Assembly (NCBI RefSeq): GCF_003865015.1
Contig: NZ_BHVV01000008.1
Location: 310,001 to 374,000 of the forward strand
DNA: 64,000 bases
Reading direction: 5' to 3'
Source: Sulfurisoma sediminicola
Lineage (GTDB): Bacteria; Pseudomonadota; Gammaproteobacteria; Burkholderiales; Rhodocyclaceae
Shown in pieces: positions 55,154-63,428 of this stretch (its first letter is position 1; each line of letters starts with the position of its first letter). The notes below the pieces were generated by a model. The model had not been told where the DNA came from. It saw nothing but the letters and a program-made list of their open reading frames with translations, and ran no database searches. The translations under genes were made by a program, and so were the position numbers.

Positions 55154-56055
55154 GCCAAACCACGCCAGCCTCCATCCTGATCGTCGACGACGTCCCCACC
55201 AACATCCAGGTGCTGGCGGAGGCCCTGCGCAGGCAATACCGGATCAAGGTGGCCACCAACGGCCGCGACGCGCTCGCCGTCGCCCAGGCCTGGCCCCAGC
55301 CGGACCTGGTGCTGCTCGACGTGATGATGCCGGCGATGGATGGTTTCGAGGTCTGCCGCCGGCTCAAGGCCAATCCCGCCACGCGCCACATCCCGGTCGT
55401 CTTCGTCACGGCCAAGGACGATGTCGCCGACGAGGAGCGCGGCCTGATGCTGGGGGCCGTCGACTACATCGCCAAGCCCTTCAACCTGCCCGTGGTGCGG
55501 GCGCGCGTGCGCAACCACCTGGCGCTCAAGCTGAAGGCGGACCTGCTCGAGTCGCTGGCCAACATCGACAGCCTGACCGACATCTCCAACCGCCGCCGCT
55601 TCGACGAGAAACTCGCCGCCGAATGGCGCCGCTGCCAGCGCAGCGGCCTGCCGCTGTCGCTGATCATGATCGACGTCGATCACTTCAAGGCCTTCAACGA
55701 TCATTTCGGCCACGGCGCAGGCGACATCTGCCTCATCACGATCGCCGCCACGCTCGCCGCCAATCTCTCGCGTCCCGGCGACCTGGTCGCCCGCTACGGC
55801 GGCGAGGAATTCGCGGTCATCCTGCCGGAAACCGACCCCGCCGGTGCCGTCCGGATCGCCGAGCGCATGCGCGAGGCCCTGGCCGAACAGCGCATACCCC
55901 AGGCGACCGGTGACGACAGCAGCATCGTCACCCTGTCGGCCGGCGTGGCCGGCCGCGTCCCCGACGAGCGGGCCGACGTCGCCGAACTCATTGCGGCCGC
56001 CGACCGCAAGCTATACGATGCCAAGACGCTCGGACGCAACCGGGTCTGCAGTTGA
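55150..56055 (+). CDS. response regulator with GGDEF diguanylate cyclase domain
   Basis: 301 aa. An N-terminal receiver domain (IVDDVPTNIQVLAEAL; phospho-acceptor Asp in LLDVMMPAMDGFE; conserved Lys in YIAKPFN) is followed by a GGDEF domain. The active-site motif is GGEEF, and RPGD five residues upstream is a proper inhibitory I-site. It makes cyclic di-GMP when phosphorylated, most likely by the overlapping hybrid kinase upstream. Confidence 0.94.
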   Translation: MSQTTPASILIVDDVPTNIQVLAEALRRQYRIKVATNGRDALAVAQAWPQPDLVLLDVMMPAMDGFEVCRRLKANPATRHIPVVFVTAKDDVADEERGLMLGAVDYIAKPFNLPVVRARVRNHLALKLKADLLESLANIDSLTDISNRRRFDEKLAAEWRRCQRSGLPLSLIMIDVDHFKAFNDHFGHGAGDICLITIAATLAANLSRPGDLVARYGGEEFAVILPETDPAGAVRIAERMREALAEQRIPQATGDDSSIVTLSAGVAGRVPDERADVAELIAAADRKLYDAKTLGRNRVCS

Positions 56056-56103
56056 GCGAACGGCGTTCGCGCCACCGCCAGCCGCTTCAAAGTGGCAAAA
56101 TGC

Positions 56104-56109
56104 TTGACA
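56104..56109 (+). promoter_or_regulatory. perfect -35 hexamer upstream of the phasin gene
   Basis: TTGACA occurs 70 bases before the phasin start. No good -10 lies 16-18 bases downstream (nearest AGTGAT), so the promoter may need an activator or be of another type. Confidence 0.35.
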
Positions 56110-56178
56110 TGGGTCAGAGCGCCGTAAGTGATCGGTGCTAAGTTCCAATTTTGGAAACGGCCAAGACGGGAGGGAGTT

Positions 56179-56688
56179 ATGAGCAATAAAGTCGAGCAGT
56201 TCAGTGAATTGCACCGCAAGAACATGGAAGCAGCCATGCGACTGGCCCAGCTTTCAATAGAAAATTCTCAGAAAATCATGGCCTTGCAGTCGGAGCTGGC
56301 GCGCGAGCTGTTCCAGAGCAGCGTCGAGAATGCCAAGGCGCAGGGCACGGCCAAGGTGCCGCAGGAGGTTCTCGGCCTGCGCACCCAGTACGCGCAGGAA
56401 ACGGCGCAGCGCATGATGGAAACCGCACAACGGATCGCCGAGGTTGGCAACGAGGCCCGCACCGAGTTCTCGCGCATGCTGACCGAGCAGTTGGCCTCGG
56501 GCAGCCACGACCTGATGGAAGCCTTCCAGTCCTTCTTCAAGGCCCTGCCCGGCCAGAACGCCAACGTGATGGAGAACATGCAGCAGGCGATGGCCACGGC
56601 CAACAGCGCCTTCGACCAGATCGCCAAGGCCTCGGCGGCCTCGTTCACCACCATGAACGACGCGGCCAAGGGCGGCAAGAAGAAGTAA
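56179..56688 (+). CDS. phasin family protein
   Basis: 169-aa helical protein that coats polyhydroxyalkanoate granules. It begins MSNKVEQFSELHRKNMEAAM, is rich in Ala, Gln and Met, and ends in a Lys/Gly tail (AAKGGKKK), as in betaproteobacterial phasins. The ribosome site GGGAGGGAG lies before the ATG at 56179. PHA synthase genes are not in this window. Confidence 0.9.
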   Translation: MSNKVEQFSELHRKNMEAAMRLAQLSIENSQKIMALQSELARELFQSSVENAKAQGTAKVPQEVLGLRTQYAQETAQRMMETAQRIAEVGNEARTEFSRMLTEQLASGSHDLMEAFQSFFKALPGQNANVMENMQQAMATANSAFDQIAKASAASFTTMNDAAKGGKKK

Positions 56689-56689
56689 G

Positions 56690-56745
56690 GTTCCCACCCC
56701 CCGCCCCCGCCCTCCGGCGGGGGAGCCCGCGTGCTCGCTCCGCTC
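56690..56745. repeat. GC-rich intergenic repeat, copy C (inverted)
   Basis: Reads TTCCCACCCCCCGCCCCCGCC, a short spacer, GGCGGGGGAGCCCGC, the reverse complement of copies A and B. It is followed up to 56870 by further repeat-like DNA (CGCCTTGGGGCGGCGACC and GTCCCCTGGCGGGAC hairpins) with no gene. This 180-base gap separates the phasin from the convergent moaE. Confidence 0.6.
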
Positions 56746-56870
56746 GATCGTTATGGGGCGCTTCGGGCAAGTTTCGTCACGGATGCCCGCTTTGCGGGCC
56801 CACCGCTTCGCCTTGGGGCGGCGACCGGAGGAAGTCCCCTGGCGGGACCCGGCGGCGAAGCTGCCGCGGT

Positions 56871-57335
56871 TTATTCGCCTTTGCTCCAGCGGCCCAGCGC
56901 GGCGTCGTCCGACTCGCGCGCATCGACCCAGCGCGCGCCGCCGGCAGTTTCCTCGCGTTTCCAGAACGGTGCCCGGGTCTTCAGGTAGTCCATGATGAAC
57001 TCGCAGGCGGCGAAGGCGTCGTGGCGATGGCTCGAGGCCACGCCGACGAAGACGATGCGATCCCCCGGCAGCAGGCGGCCGACGCGGTGGATCACCCGCA
57101 CGCCGAGCAGGTCCCAGCGGGCGCGCGCCTGCGCCACGATGTCCTCGAGCGCGCTTTGCGTCATGGCCGGATAGTGTTCGAGCGTCATCGCCCGCACCGC
57201 GTCCGCATCGTTCGCACTGACCTTGTCGGCACGCACCAGGCCGACGAAACTCGCGACCGCGCCGATGCCGTCTCCGCCGAGCGCCGCAATTTCCGCGCCG
57301 ACGTCGAAGTCGGCCTGCTGGACGGAAACCGTCAT
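56871..57335 (-). CDS. moaE: molybdopterin synthase catalytic subunit MoaE
   Basis: 154 aa. With MoaD it puts the dithiolene sulfurs into cyclic pyranopterin. Family motifs: SFVGLVRADK, LEHYPAMTQ, HRVGRLLPGD, ASSHRHDAF, and the catalytic-lysine region DYLKTRAPFWKRE. It begins 4 bases after the moaD stop, as the last gene of the cofactor operon. The operon serves the formate dehydrogenase and the xanthine-oxidase-family enzyme in this window. Confidence 0.95.
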   Translation of the reverse strand: MTVSVQQADFDVGAEIAALGGDGIGAVASFVGLVRADKVSANDADAVRAMTLEHYPAMTQSALEDIVAQARARWDLLGVRVIHRVGRLLPGDRIVFVGVASSHRHDAFAACEFIMDYLKTRAPFWKREETAGGARWVDARESDDAALGRWSKGE

Positions 57336-57339
57336 GGCA

Positions 57340-57588
57340 TCAGCCTCCGGTCACCGGCGGGAAGAACGCCACTTCGTCGCCGTCGCTCACCGCGGCATCG
57401 AAGCCGACCATGCGCTGATTGACGGCGCAGCGCAGGTTCTTCGTCTGCGTCAGCGCGGCCCAGGCGCCGCCGCGCGCGGCGAAGTGGTCGCGCAGCGCCC
57501 CGACGGTGGCAATGCCCGCCGGCAGCGCGAGATCCTCGCCGCCAGTACCGAGAGCCTCGCGCAGGCTGGCGAAATAGAGCACCTTCAC
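57340..57588 (-). CDS. moaD: molybdopterin synthase sulfur carrier MoaD
   Basis: 82-aa ubiquitin-like protein ending in the required Gly-Gly (PPVTGG), where the thiocarboxylate forms. The start is a GTG at 57588 that overlaps the moeA stop (GTGA); starting there gives the normal MoaD beginning (M)KVLYFASLREALG. Translation is likely coupled to moeA. Confidence 0.93.
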   Translation of the reverse strand: MKVLYFASLREALGTGGEDLALPAGIATVGALRDHFAARGGAWAALTQTKNLRCAVNQRMVGFDAAVSDGDEVAFFPPVTGG

Positions 57589-58799
57589 AGGATGTCTCCG
57601 TAGGGGATGTACTGCACCGTGTCGCCGGGTCGCACCGCATGCGCGGCCGGATTGTCGACCAGGCCGCCGGCCCAGACCGTCGATGTCAGCACGCCGGAGC
57701 CCTGGTTGGGGAAGAGTTCGAGGCGGCCGTCCGCGGCCAGCCTGACGCGCAGGAACTCGCGCCGCGCATCCGGCCGCGGCCAGTCGAAGCCTGCCGTCAA
57801 CGCGATGCGCTGCGGCAGGCACTCTGTCGCGCCCATGCGCTTGAGGATGAAGGGCCGCACCAGGATGAGGAAGGTGACGAAGCTCGACACCGGATTGCCC
57901 GGCAGGCCGATGAAGTCGGCACCGCCGCCGTCCGTGGCGATGCGGCCGAAGGCCAGCGGCTTGCCCGGCTTGATCGCCAGCTTCCACAGGCCGAGTTCGC
58001 CCTCGGCCTCGACCGCGGGCTTGACGTGGTCCTCCTCGCCGACCGAGACGCCGCCCGAGGTGACGATGAGATCCGACACGGCGGCCGCCCGCCGCAACGC
58101 CTCGCGCGTGGCCACCAGCGTATCGGGCACGATGCCGAGGTCGGTGACGGCGCAGCCGAGCCGCTCGAGCGCGGCGCGCAGCACGTAACGGTTGGAGTTG
58201 TAGATCGCGCCGGGCTTCAGCGGCTCGCCCGGCATGGCCAGTTCGTCCCCGGTGAAGAACAGCGCGATGCGCAAACGGCGGAAAGTCGGCGCCAGCGGCA
58301 AGCCGATCGAGGCGGCCAGCCCCAGCGCCTGCGGCGTGAGGCGCGTGCCCGCGGCGAGGATGGTGCTGCCGGCGGCGATGTCCTCGCCGCGGCCGCGGAT
58401 GTTCTCGCCCTCGCGCGGCACGTGGTTGACGACGACGTCGTCGCCGTGTCGTTCGCAGCGTTCCTGCATCACCACGGCGTCGGCGCCTTCGGGTACGGGC
58501 GCGCCGGTGAAGATGCGGGCGGCGGTGCCCGGCTCGAGGCGGTGGCCGACGCTGCCGGCGGGAATGCGCTGCGTCACCGCCAGCCGCGCGCCGGCGGCCA
58601 GCACGTCGGAACAGCGCAGCGCGTAGCCGTCCATCGCGCTGTTGTCGAGCGGCGGCACGTCGAGCGTGGCGACCAGGGGCGCGGCGAGCACGCGACCGTC
58701 GGCTTCGAGCAGCGGCACCTGCTCGATTTCGGCGACCGGCCGCGCCGCGGCGAGCAGGCGCTCCAGGGCTTCGTCGAAACTCAGCAGGTTCTTGTTCAT
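57585..58799 (-). CDS. moeA: molybdopterin molybdenumtransferase MoeA
   Basis: 404 aa. Inserts molybdate into adenylylated molybdopterin. Motifs: PPLDNSAMDGYAL near residue 50, IFTGAPVPEGADAVV near 100, TSGGVSVGEEDHVK near 245 and FIGLPGNPVSSFVTF near 300. Start at 58799 overlaps the mobB stop by ATGA. Confidence 0.95.
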   Translation of the reverse strand: MNKNLLSFDEALERLLAAARPVAEIEQVPLLEADGRVLAAPLVATLDVPPLDNSAMDGYALRCSDVLAAGARLAVTQRIPAGSVGHRLEPGTAARIFTGAPVPEGADAVVMQERCERHGDDVVVNHVPREGENIRGRGEDIAAGSTILAAGTRLTPQALGLAASIGLPLAPTFRRLRIALFFTGDELAMPGEPLKPGAIYNSNRYVLRAALERLGCAVTDLGIVPDTLVATREALRRAAAVSDLIVTSGGVSVGEEDHVKPAVEAEGELGLWKLAIKPGKPLAFGRIATDGGGADFIGLPGNPVSSFVTFLILVRPFILKRMGATECLPQRIALTAGFDWPRPDARREFLRVRLAADGRLELFPNQGSGVLTSTVWAGGLVDNPAAHAVRPGDTVQYIPYGDIL

Positions 58800-59290
58800 G
58801 ACAGTCCGGTGGCGTTGAGGACGAAGGCGGCGATCGCCGCGCGGTCGTTGAGATCGAGCCAGGGCAGCGGCCCGGCCACGGCCACGTCGCTGGCGACGGC
58901 GACGATACTCGGATTTTCGGGCCAGATGAAGGGTTTGCCGTTGGCGGGCCGATGCACCTCGATCTTGGGCACGGCATTGCTCTTGTAGCCCTCGATCAGC
59001 ACCAGGTCGCAGGGGGCGAGCCGGGCGAGCTGCTGCTCGAGGTCGGGTTCCGGCTCGTCGCGCAGCTCGTGCATGATCGCCCAGCGCTTGTCGCAGACCA
59101 GCATCACCTCGGCCGCCCCCGCCTCGCGGTGGCGAAAGGAATCCTTGCCCGGACGGTCGATGTCGAAGCCGTGATGGGCGTGCTTGATGAGCGAGACACG
59201 CAGCCCCCGCGCGACGAAGCGCGCGATCAGCGCCTCGATCAGCGTGGTCTTGCCCGCGTTGGAGTAGCCCGCAAAGCCGAAAACTTTCAT
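58796..59290 (-). CDS. mobB: molybdopterin-guanine dinucleotide biosynthesis adaptor MobB
   Basis: 164-aa P-loop GTPase that assists MobA in adding GMP to molybdopterin. P-loop GYSNAGKTTLIEAL is at residues 8-21; IKHAHHGFDIDRPGKDSFRHREAG follows. MobA itself is not in this window. The guanine-dinucleotide cofactor is the form used by formate dehydrogenase. It overlaps the next gene of the operon by ATGA at both ends. Confidence 0.94.
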   Translation of the reverse strand: MKVFGFAGYSNAGKTTLIEALIARFVARGLRVSLIKHAHHGFDIDRPGKDSFRHREAGAAEVMLVCDKRWAIMHELRDEPEPDLEQQLARLAPCDLVLIEGYKSNAVPKIEVHRPANGKPFIWPENPSIVAVASDVAVAGPLPWLDLNDRAAIAAFVLNATGLS

Positions 59291-60414
59291 CGCGAAGCCT
59301 CGACCACCCGGGCAAAACCACCGCCGGGCGTGCGGAAATTCGTGGTCTGTCCCTGGTAGAGCCGGGCGGCGACGAACTGCACGGCGCCACGATAGGCGTA
59401 GTTGCGGATGTCGGCCTTGAGTTCGGTCATTTCGCCATCGACCTCGACGGCCACCGCGGACGGCAGTGCCAGCGCCTGGGCGACGTAGTCGCCGGCGAGG
59501 ATCTCCTCGAACACGCGCTTGGTCAGCTTGTCGCCGCGGTAGGCCGCGCGCGAGCCGAAGCCGGCGGCCGGCTTGAAGAACAGCTGCTTGCGCCGCACCC
59601 AGAAGTCTTCGCCGCGCGCGGCTTCGACGATCTCGGTGCGCGGGATGCCGGCGGCGAGCACGCGGCGGGTGTCGGCATCGACGCCCCAGCCCGCGAGCAG
59701 GCCATCGTCGGTCAGCGCGACGAGATTCCTCTTGTCGGCGTAGAGCGCGTGGTGGCGAGGATTCGGCGTCACCGCCGCGGCACCCTGCAACCAGGCTTCC
59801 TTCAGCACGACGTTGGCGTCCTGCGCCAGCGCGAAGTCGGTGACGCGGTTGTACACGAGGTCGAGGCGCGTCTCCTCGTGCCACAGGCTGCCGTGGCAGA
59901 GCAGCAGGTCGGTCGGATCGCAGATCACGGCCGCGATGCCGTGGCGCGCGAACAGCTCGCGGAAGGCGAGGAACTCGGGATAGAGGTACTGCGTCTCCGG
60001 TCGCTCGTCGACGATGGCCAGCGCCTTGAGCGCCTTCGCCCCGCACTCGGCGCGGAACATCGCGACGTAGGCATCGAGCACCTCGTCGCCACCGGCCTGC
60101 GCCACGGCCAGCAGGCCGCCGCCGGCGTTGGTGTTGATCTCGATGAGTTGCGGCCCGGCGTCGGTAAGGTGGAAGTCGTAGCCCATGAAGACGCCTGCCG
60201 CCGTGTCGCCACCGCGCCCCGCAGGAAGTACCCCTGGGGTGCCGATATTTGCCGCACGTTCGCGCCACTGCGGCAGCGCCACCACGCGCTCGACGGCGGC
60301 GATCAGCTCGGCCATGCGGGCGAGATCGGCGGCCGCGACCGGCACCGCGGCAGCGGAGAACAGATGCGGACGCTCGGCCAGCAGGGCCTCGGGAAGGAAG
60401 GAGGATGTGATCAT
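59287..60414 (-). CDS. conserved hypothetical protein, possibly ATP-grasp-like, in the molybdenum cofactor operon
   Basis: 375 aa, no signal or membrane helix. I do not know its function. Segments such as YDFHLTDAGPQLIEINTNAG (about residues 80-99), LVYNRVTDFAL, FFKPAAGFGSRAAYRGDKL (about 280) and VEVDGEMTELKADIRNYAYRG resemble the nucleotide and metal-binding strands of ATP-grasp or circularly permuted ATP-grasp enzymes. It is the first gene of the operon and overlaps mobB by ATGA. ATG at 60414 is preferred to a TTG nine bases upstream. Divergent from the HD-GYP gene. Confidence 0.72.
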   Translation of the reverse strand: MITSSFLPEALLAERPHLFSAAAVPVAAADLARMAELIAAVERVVALPQWRERAANIGTPGVLPAGRGGDTAAGVFMGYDFHLTDAGPQLIEINTNAGGGLLAVAQAGGDEVLDAYVAMFRAECGAKALKALAIVDERPETQYLYPEFLAFRELFARHGIAAVICDPTDLLLCHGSLWHEETRLDLVYNRVTDFALAQDANVVLKEAWLQGAAAVTPNPRHHALYADKRNLVALTDDGLLAGWGVDADTRRVLAAGIPRTEIVEAARGEDFWVRRKQLFFKPAAGFGSRAAYRGDKLTKRVFEEILAGDYVAQALALPSAVAVEVDGEMTELKADIRNYAYRGAVQFVAARLYQGQTTNFRTPGGGFARVVEASR

Positions 60415-60503
60415 CGCGGCCAAGTTTAACCCGCGCCCGCGGCTTCGGTCTCGGCTAAGATGGGGCTGCCGACCGGGACATCCACGGCTTGCAGCGCCTT
60501 GCC

Positions 60504-63428
60504 ATGAAACGCCAGTTCCCCCTGCACCTCTACATCGCGACCCTGTCCCTGCTGCTGATCCTGCTCGCCGGCGGGCTCATCGGGGCCTTTGGCTACAAGG
60601 CGGCGCGCGAGTTGCTGGAGGCCAGCGCCGTCGAACTCACGCAGCGCATCGGCCGCGAAACCCTGGGCGAACTGCAGCGCATCGTCGGCCCTGCCGAAAT
60701 GGCCGTGTCCATGCTCGCCTTCGACGCCCTGGGCGATGCCACGACCCTGGCGCAACGCCGGCAGCGGCTGGCCCTGATGCGCGAGATGCTGAGCAACTCG
60801 GATGCCGTGTCCGCGCTCTATGTCGGCTACGACACGGGCGACGTCTTTCTGCTGCGGCGGCTGCACGATGCCGCCGCGCGCAGCGCCACCGACGCGCCGG
60901 ACGACGCCGCCTACCTGCTGCAGAGCATCGAGCGCAGCGCGGGACGCGGCCGCTTCCTCTACCTTGGCCCGACGCTCGAGGTCCTGCGCGACGACGATCG
61001 TCCGGACTATGCCGCGAGCTACGATCCGCGCAGCCGCGAGTGGTTCGCCAAGGCCATGGCGTCGGCGCGGGGCCGGGTGATCAGCCCGCCCTATCTCTTC
61101 TTTTCCACCCAGAAGGTCGGCACGACGCTGGCGATGCGCTCGCCCAACGGCCGCGCGGTGGCCGCCAGCGACATCCTGCTGGAGACGATGAATGCGAGCC
61201 TCGCCCGGCAAAAGGTGACTCCGGGCAGCCGCGTGATGCTGGTAAGCCCGCGCGGCCTGGTGATCGCCCACGACGGCATCGAGCGCCCCGTGGCCGTCGC
61301 GGCCGACGGCACGGCCCGCCTGATGCACATGCAGGACCTGGGCCTGCCGGCGGTCGCCGGACTCGGCCCGGAAATCGAGCGCATGACGGGCAGGGAGCCG
61401 CGCACGCTGCACCTGGAGCTGGCGGACGGCGACTGGCGCGTGACCCTGATTCCCGTGCTAGTCGAAGGGGCGCCGCCCCTCTGCCTGGTGACGGCGATTC
61501 CCGACCGCGAGCTGCTCGCCGCCGCCTTCGAACTCCGCCGGACGACGCTGCTCGTCGCCGGCCTCGTCATGCTGCTGGCGATCCCCATCGCCTGGGGCTT
61601 CGCCCGCATCGTCTCGCGGCCGCTGCGCGCCCTCGCCGGCGAGGCCGAGGCGATCCGGCGCTTCGATTTTTCGCATGCGGTCCAGGCCGATTCGCCGATC
61701 GCGGAAGTCAATGCGCTCGGCCTCACCATGGATGCGATGCGGCGCGCCATCCGCCGCTTCCTCGACCTGAGCCAGGCCGTCGCCGCCGAGGAGAACTTCG
61801 AACGGCTGCTGCCCATGCTGCTCGGCGAAACCCTGGCCGCCGCCACTGCCGACGCCGCCGTCCTCTACCTCAGCGACCGCGACGGCCTCATCCCGGTGGC
61901 GGCAGCGCGCGCCGACGGCACCAGTCTCATGGACACGCTGCTGCCACTGTCGCGCGCCGATGCCGGCCCGCTGATCGGCCGCGCAGTGCGCTCCGGCGCG
62001 GCGCAGGTCGGCGTGCTCGAAGCCGCGGACATCGCTGGCGTTGGGCTCGACGGCGTGTTGCAGGAAACCACCGCGCGCCACGCCGTCGCCGTGCCGCTGT
62101 TGAACCGCCAGCGTCACCTGGTAGGCGTGATGCTGCTGCTGCGCCACGCGCCGATCGGCGACGATCAGCTCTCCTTCGTCAGCGCGTTGTCCGGCTCGGC
62201 CGCGACCTCGCTCGAAGCGCGCGAGCTGATCAAGGCGCAGAAGGAACTGTTCCAGGCCCTGATCGAGCTCCTCGCCGGCGCGATCGACGCCAAGAGCCCC
62301 TACACCGGCGGCCACTGCGCGCGGGTGCCCGAACTGGCCAAGATGCTGGCAGCCGCCGCCTGCGCCGAGACCCGCGGTCCCTTCGCCGATTTCCGCCTCG
62401 ACGACAAGGGCTGGGAGGCCCTGCATGTCGCCGCCTGGCTGCACGACTGCGGCAAGGTGACCACCCCGGACTACGTGGTCGACAAGGCGACCAAGCTGGA
62501 GACCATCAGCGACCGCATCCACGAGGTGCGCATGCGCTTCGAGGTCCTCAAGCGCGACGCCGAGATCGCCTGCCTCGAGGCGATCGCATCCGGCGCGGAT
62601 GCCCCGGCGGCGCGGGACCGCATGGCGGCCGAGCACCAGGCGCTCGACGACGACTTCGCCTTCCTCGCCGCCTGCAACGAGGGCGGCGAATTCCTCGCGT
62701 CCGACGCCGTCGCGCGCCTCGCGGCCATCGCCGCGCGCACCTGGACGCGCACGCTCGACGACCGCATCGGCCTCTCGCACGAGGAGAGGGAGCGCAAGGC
62801 GCGCACCCCGCCCGCCGCGCCGCCGGCGATCGAGCCGCTGCTGGCGGACCGGCCCGACCATGCCATCGAGCGGCAGCCGCAGGATCGCATCGGCGAGGAC
62901 CCGCGCTGGGGTTTCCGCATGAAGGTGCCGCGCCTGCTCTACGATCGCGGCGAGCTCCACAACCTGGCGGTCGAGCGCGGCACGCTGAGCGAGGAGGAAC
63001 GCTACAAGATCAACGAGCACATCGTGCAGACGCTGGTCATGCTCTCGCAGCTGCCCTTCCCCAAACACCTGCGGCAGGTGCCGGAAATCGCCGGCGGCCA
63101 CCACGAGAAGATGGACGGCAGCGGCTATCCGCGCGGCCTGACGCGCGAGCAGATGAGCCCGATGGCGCGCATGCTGGCCATCGCCGACATCTTCGAGGCG
63201 CTGACCGCCATCGATCGTCCCTACAAGAAGGGCAAGACGCTGTCGCAGGCGATCGCGATCATGGCCGACATGAAGCGCAAGCAGCACATCGACCCCGATC
63301 TCTTCGACCTCTTCCTGCGCGCCGGCGTCTACCGCGAATACGCGGAGAAATTCCTGCGGCCGGATCAGATCGACGCGGTCGACATCGCGCCCTACCTCGG
63401 CGCCGGCGACACGCCGCTCAATCCTTGA
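60504..63428 (+). CDS. Cache-HAMP-GAF-HD-GYP protein, predicted cyclic di-GMP phosphodiesterase
   Basis: 974 aa. Two membrane helices (about residues 10-32 and 345-365) enclose a double-Cache periplasmic sensor. A HAMP region (about 370-420), a GAF domain (about 430-580) and an HD-GYP domain follow. The metal pair is in AWLHDCGKV near residue 648, and the HD-GYP signature is HHEKMDGSGYPRGL near 866. Between them the domain has an insertion of roughly 150 residues (SGADAPAARDRM to RLLYDRGELHNL). It would degrade the second messenger made by enzymes such as the diguanylate cyclase at 55 kb. Start at 60504 is preferred over a TTG 15 bases earlier. Confidence 0.9.
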   Translation: MKRQFPLHLYIATLSLLLILLAGGLIGAFGYKAARELLEASAVELTQRIGRETLGELQRIVGPAEMAVSMLAFDALGDATTLAQRRQRLALMREMLSNSDAVSALYVGYDTGDVFLLRRLHDAAARSATDAPDDAAYLLQSIERSAGRGRFLYLGPTLEVLRDDDRPDYAASYDPRSREWFAKAMASARGRVISPPYLFFSTQKVGTTLAMRSPNGRAVAASDILLETMNASLARQKVTPGSRVMLVSPRGLVIAHDGIERPVAVAADGTARLMHMQDLGLPAVAGLGPEIERMTGREPRTLHLELADGDWRVTLIPVLVEGAPPLCLVTAIPDRELLAAAFELRRTTLLVAGLVMLLAIPIAWGFARIVSRPLRALAGEAEAIRRFDFSHAVQADSPIAEVNALGLTMDAMRRAIRRFLDLSQAVAAEENFERLLPMLLGETLAAATADAAVLYLSDRDGLIPVAAARADGTSLMDTLLPLSRADAGPLIGRAVRSGAAQVGVLEAADIAGVGLDGVLQETTARHAVAVPLLNRQRHLVGVMLLLRHAPIGDDQLSFVSALSGSAATSLEARELIKAQKELFQALIELLAGAIDAKSPYTGGHCARVPELAKMLAAAACAETRGPFADFRLDDKGWEALHVAAWLHDCGKVTTPDYVVDKATKLETISDRIHEVRMRFEVLKRDAEIACLEAIASGADAPAARDRMAAEHQALDDDFAFLAACNEGGEFLASDAVARLAAIAARTWTRTLDDRIGLSHEERERKARTPPAAPPAIEPLLADRPDHAIERQPQDRIGEDPRWGFRMKVPRLLYDRGELHNLAVERGTLSEEERYKINEHIVQTLVMLSQLPFPKHLRQVPEIAGGHHEKMDGSGYPRGLTREQMSPMARMLAIADIFEALTAIDRPYKKGKTLSQAIAIMADMKRKQHIDPDLFDLFLRAGVYREYAEKFLRPDQIDAVDIAPYLGAGDTPLNP

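Noticed and set aside
56056-56070. Terminator after the diguanylate cyclase gene (GCGAAC/GTTCGC)
   Set aside because: The stem is only 6 bp with no T run, so it is too weak to claim.
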